Assembly: GCA_049416425.1 (NCBI GenBank)
Contig: JBMSHD010000057.1
Location: 1 to 13,923, forward strand
Direction: 5' to 3'
DNA: 13,923 bases
From: JBMSHD01 sp049416425
Lineage (GTDB): Bacteria; Pseudomonadota; Gammaproteobacteria; Francisellales; Francisellaceae
The translations under genes and the position numbers were made by a program. The notes beneath the pieces are model-generated. The model made no database searches, was not told the origin of the DNA, and saw nothing but the letters and a program-made list of their open reading frames with translations. Shown here in pieces: positions 1 to 8,274 of this stretch (position 1 is the stretch's first letter; the number at the start of each line of letters is the position of its first letter).

Positions 1-383
1 GATTCGATTTTGTATATGGATATACAAAATCTATTATGAGGCCCGAGGCACCCAGATAAATCATAAATTGGATTCTGTCGGGTTAACAGTGTCATATTTT
101 GTTGACGCTGATTGAGGATGGGATCTAGAGATACTAATGCTTCTCCAGTTAAAACTTTTCTTCCACCATTTTGAAAAAGTTTAGCCTGATCATACCAGGG
201 CATATCATGGTCATTTTTTTCGAGAAAATCACCACTGCGATCAAAGCCATTGAGTTTTTTTGCCATTCGGTTGAGATAGACATATTCCAGGTTTTTATCT
301 TTTATTGATATAGCCAAAGGCAGGCTGTCGAGTATCAAAGCCTGATGTTCTAAAAAGTGTGGGAGTGTATGTTGGTTATCCAT
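1..383 (-). CDS. PAS-domain signalling or regulatory protein, N-terminal fragment cut by the window edge
   Basis: An open frame starts at the ATG at 383-381 and runs off the left edge, giving 127 codons without a stop. Residues about 13-110 look like a PAS sensor domain: a LPLAISIKDKNLEYVYLN segment, then NDHDMPW, then a GGRKVLTGE helix and a NPIYDLSG strand. PAS domains bind small ligands or cofactors and are usually fused to a LuxR-type helix-turn-helix, a kinase or a GGDEF module; the output domain is outside the window. No good Shine-Dalgarno sequence precedes the ATG, so the start is uncertain. The gene is divergent from the hydrolase at 466. The last 17 or so codons in this frame do not look like a PAS ending, whereas the neighbouring frame does, so the gene may be frameshifted near 50-57. 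PAS identity is fairly sure; function is unknown. Confidence 0.65.
   Translation of the reverse strand, partial: MDNQHTLPHFLEHQALILDSLPLAISIKDKNLEYVYLNRMAKKLNGFDRSGDFLEKNDHDMPWYDQAKLFQNGGRKVLTGEALVSLDPILNQRQQNMTLLTRQNPIYDLSGCLGPHNRFCISIYKIE
6..31. repeat. 26-bp palindrome, 12-bp perfect arms with 2-nt centre
   Basis: GATTTTGTATAT at 6-17 is the exact reverse complement of 20-31, with GG between. It lies inside the open PAS frame. It could be a binding site, a recombination or insertion scar, or chance in AT-rich DNA. Confidence 0.6.
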
Positions 384-427
384 GGTTTTGGGTAGAAAAT
401 ACGGTACTGCTAACATTAATGATTTTC

Positions 428-433
428 TATAAT
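428..433 (+). promoter_or_regulatory. Candidate -10 box for the nitrilase-like hydrolase gene
   Basis: A perfect TATAAT lies 32 nt upstream of the GTG start at 466. No good -35 box is seen at the expected 16-18 bp distance (TACTGC at 405-410 is the best placed), so an activator may be needed, possibly the divergent PAS protein. The gene is otherwise served by GGAG at 452-455. Confidence 0.45.
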
Positions 434-465
434 AACGTCTCAGTAAAAAATGGAGAATTGAAATC

Positions 466-1791
466 GTGAAAATTAAACCGTATTTAATGATTGTTCTGTG
501 TATGGTGGTTGCCGCGAACTGTTTTTATTTCTCAACAGGCCTCAACAATAATTGGCTATTGATATGGCTGGGGCCCATTCCTTTGTTTGTCATGCTTTTT
601 TATACCAGAGCAATTATGATTGGTTTTTTTGCAACTTGGATTGCCTATTTCATCGGTAGTTTAAGCCTCATGGCCTATCCGGCGTTTTTTCCAAAGTATT
701 GGCTGTTGTACGAGTCAATAATTGGCAGTTTTATCTCGGCTAGTGTCTTGGTGATCTCTGCATTGATTATAAAGAGAACGACATCCATCTGGGCGATTTG
801 GATTTATCCACTTTCAATCGTTTTATTAGAATATATCAGCCGCAACAACATCAACAGCGGAACGTTAGGCAATCTCGCCTATACGCAGTTTGATAACAAA
901 ATCATTCTCCAGTTGGCGTCATTGACAGGAATATGGGGCATAAGCTTTATGGTGAGCCTGTTTCCTGTTGCCATCGGTACCTGTATCTATTTCTGGAGAC
1001 ATTCGCATCGGAAAGCTGTAATAGTCATTTTGATTTTATTTTTGTTACTCGGGGGTAGTATTGGTTTTGGCAGTTGGAGATTTTTTTATCAAAAAAGTGG
1101 TCGCACACCGGTTAAAATTGGGCTTTTAGCCATAGCGCAGAATTATCGAGATCTTAAGTATGGAGATCCATTTATACAAAGCAGACGTTACCTTGAACAG
1201 GTGCCTGCCATTGTGAAAAAGGGTGGTGAGATTATTGTGATGCCGGAGAAGATAATAAGCGTCGGCAGTAGAAACAAGAATGGCATTCTAAATTTGTTTC
1301 AAACAGCAGCTAAGGTCAATCATGTCATGCTGATATTTGGTTTTCGCGAACATAATCGTGATAAAGAGAAGTGGTCTAATGTGGTCTATGTCATCTCCAG
1401 TGAGGGAAAAATAGTAGCCTCTTATCATAAAATACATCTACTGCCATCGTCAGAGGGCAATTATACAGCCGGTGATAGATTGTCTTTTTTCATGTTTAAA
1501 GGAGTCAAAATCGGTCTTGCTATCTGTAAAGACATGGACTTTATCCATCCAGCGGCGGATTATGGGAGAAATGGCGTTAAACTGATGATCGTACCGGCAC
1601 TGGATTTTAAAGTGGACGCTTTTTCACATGCCATTCCTGCTACGGTGCGCGGTGTTGAGAATGATTATATCGTTGTCAGATCAGCTCAATGGGGTCTGTT
1701 GACAATCTCAACCCCTTATGGTCAGATTGTGGCTAAACGGCGAGTTTCCGATAATAAAGCAAGCTGGCTGATAGAGACGATTAAGTTATAG
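466..1791 (+). CDS. Membrane-anchored carbon-nitrogen hydrolase, apolipoprotein N-acyltransferase (Lnt)-like
   Basis: The N-terminal half (residues about 6-205) has six or seven hydrophobic segments, including an ASLTGIWGISF stretch typical of Lnt proteins. Residues about 215-441 form a nitrilase-fold domain, expected in the periplasm. The catalytic triad is visible: E261 in IIVMPEK, K322 in SYHKIH and C354 in GLAICKD. E330 sits eight residues after the lysine, as E343 does in E. coli Lnt. Lnt adds the third acyl chain to outer-membrane lipoproteins. Differences from Lnt: 441 residues rather than about 500, no C-terminal membrane helix, and Lys-Asp after the cysteine where Lnt has Tyr-Glu. 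It may therefore be a divergent Lnt paralogue or another amide-bond enzyme. The start is GTG, supported by GGAG at 452-455 with a 10-nt spacer. It is transcribed alone. Confidence 0.8.
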   Translation: MKIKPYLMIVLCMVVAANCFYFSTGLNNNWLLIWLGPIPLFVMLFYTRAIMIGFFATWIAYFIGSLSLMAYPAFFPKYWLLYESIIGSFISASVLVISALIIKRTTSIWAIWIYPLSIVLLEYISRNNINSGTLGNLAYTQFDNKIILQLASLTGIWGISFMVSLFPVAIGTCIYFWRHSHRKAVIVILILFLLLGGSIGFGSWRFFYQKSGRTPVKIGLLAIAQNYRDLKYGDPFIQSRRYLEQVPAIVKKGGEIIVMPEKIISVGSRNKNGILNLFQTAAKVNHVMLIFGFREHNRDKEKWSNVVYVISSEGKIVASYHKIHLLPSSEGNYTAGDRLSFFMFKGVKIGLAICKDMDFIHPAADYGRNGVKLMIVPALDFKVDAFSHAIPATVRGVENDYIVVRSAQWGLLTISTPYGQIVAKRRVSDNKASWLIETIKL

Positions 1792-2093
1792 TCGACTATC
1801 ATCTGCTGAATTTAAGTCAATGGCGCGTAAATTTCGTCGAAGAAGAGGTAATTTTTAGAGAGAAATAATAAAAAGGCGAAAAAATAATAAATACTTAAGT
1901 TTCACTTAAGGTAAACATGAGATGATGATCACATCTTAAAGATCAGGTGGTTCAATAAGAAGCCTGAAGTCCTTTAAGACCCCTTAAGACAGTGGCTGGT
2001 GGTACTCTCATCTCTCCCTCCTCCCTTCCCCTAATAAACCCTGGTCACTGTCTTAAAAACTTCCTTTTTTATCTGCAGTTCGTCGTTGAAAAC
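1792..2093. other. Gene-free spacer between convergent genes, rich in CTTAAG motifs
   Basis: No plausible reading frame occurs here. The stretch holds two ACTTAAG direct repeats (1893-1899 and 1904-1910), two similar copies CTTTAAGAC (1972-1980) and CTTAAGAC (1983-1990), and the large hairpin at 1984-2056 with a T-run after it. It may contain only terminators for the two convergent genes, or a small RNA gene read rightward. Confidence 0.5.
1984..2070 (+). ncRNA. Candidate structured RNA or terminator: 11-bp stem, C-rich loop, T-run
   Basis: TTAAGACAGTG at 1984-1994 pairs exactly with 2046-2056, and partial G-U and C-G pairing continues inward. The roughly 50-nt loop includes the pyrimidine tract 2009-2031, with CCTCCT at 2017-2022 matching the anti-Shine-Dalgarno core of 16S rRNA. 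The stem is followed by an A/C stretch and TTTTTT ending at about 2070. This resembles small RNAs with C-rich loops ending in a terminator, but no clear promoter was seen. It could simply terminate the hydrolase gene. On the minus strand the same loop is G-rich. Confidence 0.35.
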
Positions 2094-2981
2094 CTAAGAG
2101 ATAACAGAAGTACATAGCTTATCATTTAGTGATAAATCAGAGACCAGCTCTTTAATCGGAGAGTGTTTATTGAGGCAATAAAAATGAAGCCCGGGAACTC
2201 GCTGTTCAAGAAGTTGGCGGCATAGCCTCAGAGTCACTTCATAACCAAATGCCTTTAATGATGCTGGATCATGTTCATATTCATTGAGTTTGAAATAAAT
2301 CCATCGGGGAATATCAACACCACATTTTTTAGAAAATCGCACGATGCTGTTGAAGTTTGTAATCGGCATGATCCCAGGGATTACAGGTGTGTCTACACCA
2401 CTTTTTTTCAAGCGATCAGTCAGATAAAAATAAGCATCTGGGTTAAAAAAATACTGGGTAAAAGCCTGATCGGCTCCGGCTTTCAGCTTATCGATCAAAT
2501 AATGAAACTCTTTATCCGGTTGCTGGCATTCTGGATGATACTCCGGATAGGCGGCTACTGTTATCTTAAATTGACTTCCGTATTGAGATTTAATCCACAG
2601 AAGCAGATCCTTCGCATAGTGAAAAACCTGATTTTTTTGTGCTAAGATACTACGTTCAGGCAGATCTCCTCTTAACACCACCAGATGTGACAGACCCATA
2701 TTTTTATAGTGATTTAACAGGGATTTAAGGCTTTCTTCACTCATTCCAATACAGGTCAGATGAGAGGCAATATCCAGGGAATATCGCGCCATAAACCGCT
2801 CAACCAGGGATTGCGTCATTATCTGAGTAGAACCTCCCGCACCGTAGGTAATAGTATAGAGACTGGGATTGATCTGCTGAAGTTCATCGGCAACGGTGAT
2901 GAGTTCATTGAAGTGTTCAATTTGCTTCGGTGGAAAAAATTCAACACTTATTTTTGGTGTTTGAGCGGTTTTGCTGGTCAT
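2094..2981 (-). CDS. metF: 5,10-methylenetetrahydrofolate reductase
   Basis: Cytosolic flavoenzyme that reduces 5,10-methylene-THF to 5-methyl-THF, the methyl donor for MetH. With the start chosen here it has 295 residues, against 296 for E. coli MetF. Visible family motifs are VEFFPP with E14, TYGAGGST, HLTCIG, RGDLP with D106, AAYPEYHPE (143-151), the Q176 segment TQYFF, PGIMPITNF and FYCLN (267-271). A longer frame begins at 3017 inside metH, but the ATG at 2981 has AAGGA at 2988-2992 with a 6-nt spacer, lies 11 nt after the metH stop and gives the family length, so it is preferred. It is co-transcribed behind metH, which places supply and use of methyl-THF in one operon. All key positions look intact. 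Confidence 0.95.
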   Translation of the reverse strand: MTSKTAQTPKISVEFFPPKQIEHFNELITVADELQQINPSLYTITYGAGGSTQIMTQSLVERFMARYSLDIASHLTCIGMSEESLKSLLNHYKNMGLSHLVVLRGDLPERSILAQKNQVFHYAKDLLLWIKSQYGSQFKITVAAYPEYHPECQQPDKEFHYLIDKLKAGADQAFTQYFFNPDAYFYLTDRLKKSGVDTPVIPGIMPITNFNSIVRFSKKCGVDIPRWIYFKLNEYEHDPASLKAFGYEVTLRLCRQLLEQRVPGLHFYCLNKHSPIKELVSDLSLNDKLCTSVIS

Positions 2982-2992
2982 GTCATATCCTT

Positions 2993-5900
2993 TTACAATA
3001 GATTTGGTCTTAGCCACTTTTCGGCTTCTGACAGACTGATACCTTTGCGTAGTGCATAGTTTTCAAGCTGGTCGTAGCCAATTTTTCCGACACCGAAGTA
3101 ACGCGCCTGCGGATGTGCAAAGTATATCCCTGAGACGGATGCCGCCGGTGTCATAGCCATAGATTCGGTTAAGGATACACCGATTTCATTGGCATCAAGC
3201 AGTTCAAATAACTGTTGTTTTTCTGAGTGATCTGGACAGGCCGGATAGCCAAATGCCGGACGAATTCCCTGGTACTGGCATTTAATAAGCTCTTCATTGG
3301 AAAGATTCTCTTCTTTGCTGTATTGCCAAATATTTTTGCGAATATGCTCATGTAAGTGTTCTGCAAATCCCTCAGCCAGACGATCGGCAAGAATTTTAAA
3401 CATAATGGCATTGTATTGATCGTGTTGCTGTTCAAATCTCAAGAGATGCTCTCCTCGCTCTAGTCCCGTTGTGACCACAAAGGCGCCGATATAATCCTTA
3501 ATACCGGATTCAAGTGGCGCAATAAAATCACTCAAGGCATAGCTTGGCTTGTCTTTACGTACGCCTTGTTGTCTTAAGGCATGAAAACGAGTCAGCTCAT
3601 GGTCGTTTTCATCGTAGAGGATAATATCATTGCCCTGACTGTTTGCCGGAAAAAGACCATAAACGGCAGACGCCTTAAGCCATTTCTCATCAATCATTTT
3701 TTTCAACATGGCTTTAGCATCGGCAAACAGCTTCTGAGCTTCAGCGCCTTTGGCTGGATCATGAAGAATTTTCGGATAGCTGCCTTTGAGCTCCCAGGCA
3801 TGAAAAAACGGTGTCCAGTCAATATAATCGATCAGTCTTTCTAGAGGATAGTCGCCAAAGCATCGCCGTCCTAAATGTCTGGGTTTGGCAATAGTTGTCG
3901 TTGAAAACGGCAATTTAATCGCCTGATCATTGCTTTCATCCAATGTTAGCAGTTGACGTTCATGACGGCTTTTTTCATGGAAAGCAGCGAGCTTAAGATA
4001 TTCCTGTTTTATAGTCTGACAATAGATATCCCGTTGTCTGTCACTCAACAGACTGGAGACAACGGAAACAGCACGTGAAGCATCAAGCACATGAATCGTT
4101 GGCGCATCGTGCTGAGTCATGATTTTAACCGCTGTATGAACCTTTGAGGTTGTTGCTCCACCGATTAGCAGCGGGAGTTTTATATTCTGACGCTGCATCT
4201 CACTGGCCAGTGTGATCATCTCGTCCAAAGAAGGGGTGATCAGCCCCGACAGTCCAATGATATCGCATTTTTCAGCAACAGCGGTATCGAGAATTTTCTG
4301 ATAGGGGGTCATAACGCCAAGATCGATGACTTCATAGTTATTGCACTGCAACACCACGGTGACGATATTTTTACCGATATCGTGTACATCTCCTTTCACC
4401 GTTGCCATAACGATTTTGCCTTTGGCATGAGTATTTTGTGTTTTCTCCGCTTGTAAAAATGGCTCAAGATAGGCCACAGCTTGTTTCATGACTCGTGCGG
4501 ATTTGACCACCTGAGGCAGAAACATCTTGCCTGAGCCAAATAAATCACCGACGGTATTCATGCCTTGCATCAGCGATCCTTCAATGACATCAATGGTCTT
4601 TTTGGCGCTTTTTCGTGCCTCTTCCGTATCTTCAATGATGAAACTGTTAATGCCTTTCACCAGCGCATATTCCAGACGCTTTACCACAGATTCCTGGCGC
4701 CAGCTTGATATATCCTGTTTTTTATCGCTCTTGGATTCTACGGATTCGGCATAGGCAATAAGATCTTCAGTAGCCGATTCGCGGCGGTTTAAAACAACGT
4801 CTTCGATTAATATTTTTAATTTTGGTTCGATGTCTTCATAAATGGTCATCTGTCCGGCGTTGACAATTCCCATATCCATGCCCGACTGAATGGCGTGATA
4901 GAGAAAAATGGAGTGAATCGCCTCGCGTACGGTGTTGTTGCCACGAAAGGAAAACGAGACATTACTGACGCCACCTGAGATTTTGACAAAAGGGCAGGCT
5001 TCCTTGATCCTTCGTGTGGCTTCAATAAAATCGATGCCGTAGCGATTGTGTTCTTCTATGCCTGTGGCCACGGCAAATATATTGGGATCAAAAATAATAT
5101 CTTCGGCGGGAAAGCCAATTTTATCGATGAGAAGACTGTAGGCACGACGGCAGATTTCAATCCGTTTCTTTAGTGTGTCGGCCTGCCCCTCTTCATCAAA
5201 TGCCATCACTACCACAGCGGCACCATAGCGCAGCGCTTTTTTTGCCTGTGACATAAATTCATCCTCACCTTCTTTAAGGCTGATGGAATTGATCACACCT
5301 TTGCCCTGAATCTGGCGCAGCCCTGTTTCAATCACCGACCATTTGGAAGAATCAATCATAATTGGAACACGAGAAATATCGGGTTCTGAGGCGATCAATT
5401 TTAAAAATCGCTCCATGCATTTTTCGGCATCAAGCATGCCATCATCCATGTTGATATCGATAATCTGGGCACCGTTTTCCACTTGAGTACGGGCAATATC
5501 CAGTGCCTGGTCAAATTGGTCTTCACGAATCAGGCGGGCAAATTTCAATGAACCGGCGACATTGGTTCGCTCACCGATGTTGACAAAATTTGTGTTGCGA
5601 TCTATGACCAGCCCTTCTAGGCCTGAGAGCGCTAATTTTTTTACGGGTTTTGGGATAGATCGAGGAGAGGCATTTTCGATCAGTCGTGCCAGTGCCTGAA
5701 TATGATCGGGTGTTGTGCCACAACAGCCACCAAGAATGTTTACAAGCTTATTGTTGATAAAAGGTCTTAGTTTATCGACCATAATCTCTGGTGTTTCATC
5801 GTAACCACCGAAGGCATTCGGCAATCCTGCATTGGGATGCATGCTGATAAAGGTGTTGGAAATCTTTGCTAAAGTGTTGATATGAGGATAGAGATCATCG

Positions 5901-6643
5901 GCGCCAAGCGCACAGTTAAAACCAATGCTCATCGGGCGAGCATGTTTCAGGCTATAGAAGAAAGCATCGACGGTTTGCCCTGATAGCGTGCGTCCACTTT
6001 GGTCGGTAATCGTGCCTGAGATCATCACTGGCAAGCGGATCTGTTGTCTTTCAAAATACGACTCTATGGCATACAGAGCCGCTTTTGCATTCAAGGTATC
6101 AAAAATTGTCTCTACCATGATGATATCGACACCACCTTGAACCAGCCCATCGATATTTTCATCATAGGCTTTAAGAAGCTCATCAAAACTGATATTGCGA
6201 AAGCCTGGATCAGAAACATCTGGCGAGATGGACAGGGTGCGATTGGTAGGACCTAGAATGCCGGCAACATAGCGTGGTTTTTCAGAGGTGGTATATTTAT
6301 CAGCGGCTTTTCGAGCAATCAAGGCTCCTGATTTTGCCATGGCAAAAACCTGATCCTGCATGCCGTAATCAGCCATTGAAATCGAAGTACAATTGAAGGT
6401 GTTGGTCTCGATGATATCACTGCCTGCCTTGAGATAAGCCTCATGAATTTCTCTGATGATATCAGGTTGGGTAAGGTTCAAAAGATCATTGTTACCCTTT
6501 TGCTCATGGGGATGATAAGAGAACCGATCCCCTCTGTAATCAGCTTCTGTCAGCTGATAGCCTTGAATCATTGTCCCCATTGCACCGTCAAGCAGTAGAA
6601 TCCGTTTGTTCAAATGTGCAGACAATGTTTCAAATCTAGTCAT
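2993..6643 (-). CDS. metH: Cobalamin-dependent methionine synthase
   Basis: Transfers a methyl group from 5-methyl-THF to homocysteine via methylcobalamin. It has 1216 residues and all four modules. The homocysteine domain (about 1-325) has zinc ligands C244 in GFNC and C307/C308 in GGCCG. The pterin domain (about 350-620) has NIGERTN and DINMDDGMLD. The cobalamin region comprises a helical cap (about 650-735) and a B12 domain with the DVHDIG box, in which H754 is the lower axial cobalt ligand, plus GLSGLITPS. The reactivation domain (about 900-1216) carries the S-adenosylmethionine motif RPAFGYPAC at 1128-1136. Nothing is missing, so it appears functional and implies cobalamin uptake or synthesis. 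It is first in an operon with metF. The Shine-Dalgarno is weak (AGAGA region). I found no recognisable B12 or SAM riboswitch in the leader. Confidence 0.97.
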   Translation of the reverse strand: MTRFETLSAHLNKRILLLDGAMGTMIQGYQLTEADYRGDRFSYHPHEQKGNNDLLNLTQPDIIREIHEAYLKAGSDIIETNTFNCTSISMADYGMQDQVFAMAKSGALIARKAADKYTTSEKPRYVAGILGPTNRTLSISPDVSDPGFRNISFDELLKAYDENIDGLVQGGVDIIMVETIFDTLNAKAALYAIESYFERQQIRLPVMISGTITDQSGRTLSGQTVDAFFYSLKHARPMSIGFNCALGADDLYPHINTLAKISNTFISMHPNAGLPNAFGGYDETPEIMVDKLRPFINNKLVNILGGCCGTTPDHIQALARLIENASPRSIPKPVKKLALSGLEGLVIDRNTNFVNIGERTNVAGSLKFARLIREDQFDQALDIARTQVENGAQIIDINMDDGMLDAEKCMERFLKLIASEPDISRVPIMIDSSKWSVIETGLRQIQGKGVINSISLKEGEDEFMSQAKKALRYGAAVVVMAFDEEGQADTLKKRIEICRRAYSLLIDKIGFPAEDIIFDPNIFAVATGIEEHNRYGIDFIEATRRIKEACPFVKISGGVSNVSFSFRGNNTVREAIHSIFLYHAIQSGMDMGIVNAGQMTIYEDIEPKLKILIEDVVLNRRESATEDLIAYAESVESKSDKKQDISSWRQESVVKRLEYALVKGINSFIIEDTEEARKSAKKTIDVIEGSLMQGMNTVGDLFGSGKMFLPQVVKSARVMKQAVAYLEPFLQAEKTQNTHAKGKIVMATVKGDVHDIGKNIVTVVLQCNNYEVIDLGVMTPYQKILDTAVAEKCDIIGLSGLITPSLDEMITLASEMQRQNIKLPLLIGGATTSKVHTAVKIMTQHDAPTIHVLDASRAVSVVSSLLSDRQRDIYCQTIKQEYLKLAAFHEKSRHERQLLTLDESNDQAIKLPFSTTTIAKPRHLGRRCFGDYPLERLIDYIDWTPFFHAWELKGSYPKILHDPAKGAEAQKLFADAKAMLKKMIDEKWLKASAVYGLFPANSQGNDIILYDENDHELTRFHALRQQGVRKDKPSYALSDFIAPLESGIKDYIGAFVVTTGLERGEHLLRFEQQHDQYNAIMFKILADRLAEGFAEHLHEHIRKNIWQYSKEENLSNEELIKCQYQGIRPAFGYPACPDHSEKQQLFELLDANEIGVSLTESMAMTPAASVSGIYFAHPQARYFGVGKIGYDQLENYALRKGISLSEAEKWLRPNLL

Positions 6644-6695
6644 GGTATTTATTCTCTTTTTTTCTGGTTTTTAAACAAGCATAAGCGTTTCAAAA

Positions 6696-6723
6696 TTGAT
6701 AAACGGCTTCCTCAAAGTATCAA
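6696..6723 (-). promoter_or_regulatory. Candidate metH promoter, also an interrupted palindrome
   Basis: Read leftward, TTGATA (6723-6718) and TATCAA (6701-6696) are separated by 16 bp, which would start transcription about 45 nt before metH. The two boxes are reverse complements, so a dimeric regulator site is equally possible. TTGACA and TTGACT elements further upstream are competing -35 candidates. No MetJ-type AGACGTCT box was seen. Confidence 0.3.
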
Positions 6724-6877
6724 GTTCTGTCAAGGCATGTAAAGATAAGGAGAAAATTTCCGTCTCACAGCGACAAATCATTCCGTAAGCTTCAGATTAA
6801 TATAGGCTCGAATCATAGTCAATATCTGAGTTTTTTTGTTCACTTTTAAAACTATGGCTGAATTATATGGATTGCTT

Positions 6878-6883
6878 TATACT
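6878..6883 (+). promoter_or_regulatory. Candidate -10 box for the beta-CASP nuclease-like gene
   Basis: TATACT lies 33 nt upstream of the preferred ATG at 6916. The sequence 17 bp upstream, TGGCTG at 6855-6860, is a poor -35 match, so the call rests mainly on position and the -10 box. Confidence 0.35.
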
Positions 6884-6915
6884 CATAGGCTAAGGTGGCA
6901 TTTGGAATAAGAAAC

Positions 6916-8274
6916 ATGAAAATTCAATTTCTAGGCGCGGCCAGAACAGTGACTGGCTCTAAATATTTACTGACGATTGATGATCACCGCTATCTTGTTG
7001 ATTGTGGTCTGTTTCAGGGAAACCACACAATCAGGAGGCGGAATTGGGATGAGCTTCCCGTTGGATCTGCAACCATCGACTATGTTCTGTTAACGCATGC
7101 GCATATCGACCATTCCGGCTATCTGCCTTTGTTGGTTAAAAATGGATTTAAGGGTAAAATTTTGACCACGGCGGCAACGTTTGATCTGTGCAAGGTACTG
7201 CTGCCGGATTGTGGTCATCTTCAGGAAGAAGAAGCCGCCAGCGCCAATAAATATCATTCGAGCAAACATGAGCCAGCCTTGCCGCTTTACACGGTGGAAG
7301 AGGCCTATAAGACCTTATCGTTTTTTGAAGTCATACCGTTTAATAAGCCTGTGCAGTTGTCAAAACACTTCAAGGTAACGTGGCATCCGGCCGGACATAT
7401 TCTTGGAGCCGCATTTCTAGAGTTGTTGGTTCATGGGCAAAAATTGCTGTTTAGTGGTGATTTAGGAAGGGATCACGATCCAATCATGCATGCGCCACAG
7501 ACGCCGCCGGATAATATCAACTATATGGTTGTTGAGTCGACTTATGGTGATCGCCAGCATAAGGATGAGGATCCTCAGCAAAAACTGGCAGAGATTATCA
7601 ATGAAGTCGTCGCTGAAGATGGTGTGGTTGTTATTCCAGCTTTTGCCGTTGGTCGGGTGCAGAGTATTCTCTATCATCTGTATATGTTAAGAAAGCACGG
7701 AAAAATTCCAGCAGTTCCTATCTATCTTGACTCGCCAATGGGTATCAATGCCACGGATTTAATGTGTCGCTATCATCATGAACATCGTTTGAGTCGTGAT
7801 ACCTGCTCGGCTATTTGCGGTATTGTTGAGTATACCCGTACCGCAGAGGAGTCAAAAGCGATCAATAGCACATCGGGATCGAAGATTATAATATCAGCCA
7901 GTGGCATGGTCAGTGGCGGGCGAGTTCTTCATCATGTCCGCTATTATGCACCGGATGCGAGAAATGCCATTCTTTTGACGGGTTTTCAGGCACCGGGAAC
8001 AAGAGGCCATATTATAGAATCCGGTCATGGAACGGTGAAGATCTTCAACGATTTGGTTCCAGTAAGAGCAAAGGTCATAAGCCTGTCCAATATGTCTGCA
8101 CATGTTGATTATACTGAGATGTTGCAGTGGCTGTCGCTGACGGATTCAAATCCGAAAACGGTTTTTATCACTCATGGAGAACTAAAGGCTGCCGAGAGTT
8201 TAAAACGCCTGATTGAACAGGAATTCGGCTGGAGTTGCGTCATTCCAGAATATTTAAGTGAATATGAATTATAA
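6916..8274 (+). CDS. Metallo-beta-lactamase / beta-CASP family RNA-processing nuclease-like hydrolase
   Basis: 452 residues in the single-chain MBL plus beta-CASP plus RNA-specificity arrangement of bacterial CPSF73/Ysh1-like proteins. The zinc-binding motif HAHIDH is at 61-66, with H161 in HPAGH, D182 in SGDLGRD, E207 in the beta-CASP ESTYGDR segment, a GGRVLHH block near 335-340, H396 in SAHVDY and H420 in THGE. The metal site looks complete, so a zinc-dependent phosphodiesterase acting on RNA is likely; the substrate is unknown. A frame begins at GTG 6895, but MKIQFLGAARTVTGSKYLL is the usual family N-terminus and the ATG at 6916 has GGA at 6904-6906, so that start is used. It stands alone, divergent from metH and convergent with clpB. 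No strong terminator is visible in 8275-8348. Confidence 0.88.
   Translation: MKIQFLGAARTVTGSKYLLTIDDHRYLVDCGLFQGNHTIRRRNWDELPVGSATIDYVLLTHAHIDHSGYLPLLVKNGFKGKILTTAATFDLCKVLLPDCGHLQEEEAASANKYHSSKHEPALPLYTVEEAYKTLSFFEVIPFNKPVQLSKHFKVTWHPAGHILGAAFLELLVHGQKLLFSGDLGRDHDPIMHAPQTPPDNINYMVVESTYGDRQHKDEDPQQKLAEIINEVVAEDGVVVIPAFAVGRVQSILYHLYMLRKHGKIPAVPIYLDSPMGINATDLMCRYHHEHRLSRDTCSAICGIVEYTRTAEESKAINSTSGSKIIISASGMVSGGRVLHHVRYYAPDARNAILLTGFQAPGTRGHIIESGHGTVKIFNDLVPVRAKVISLSNMSAHVDYTEMLQWLSLTDSNPKTVFITHGELKAAESLKRLIEQEFGWSCVIPEYLSEYEL

Noticed and set aside
2016..2031. Minus-strand G-rich tract as a G-quadruplex
   Set aside because: Its G-runs are uneven (4, 3, 2, 3), allowing at best a weak two-layer structure; the hairpin and C-rich loop explain the region more simply.
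2271..2645. Plus-strand open frame of 124 codons opposite metF
   Set aside because: It is antisense to conserved MetF motifs, with no recognisable domain or promoter.
6644..6894. Cobalamin or SAM riboswitch in the metH leader
   Set aside because: I searched by eye for the conserved core boxes and paired elements and found none convincing.
6895..6915. GTG at 6895 as the start of the beta-CASP protein
   Set aside because: It lacks a Shine-Dalgarno sequence and adds seven residues before the family N-terminus; the ATG at 6916 is better.
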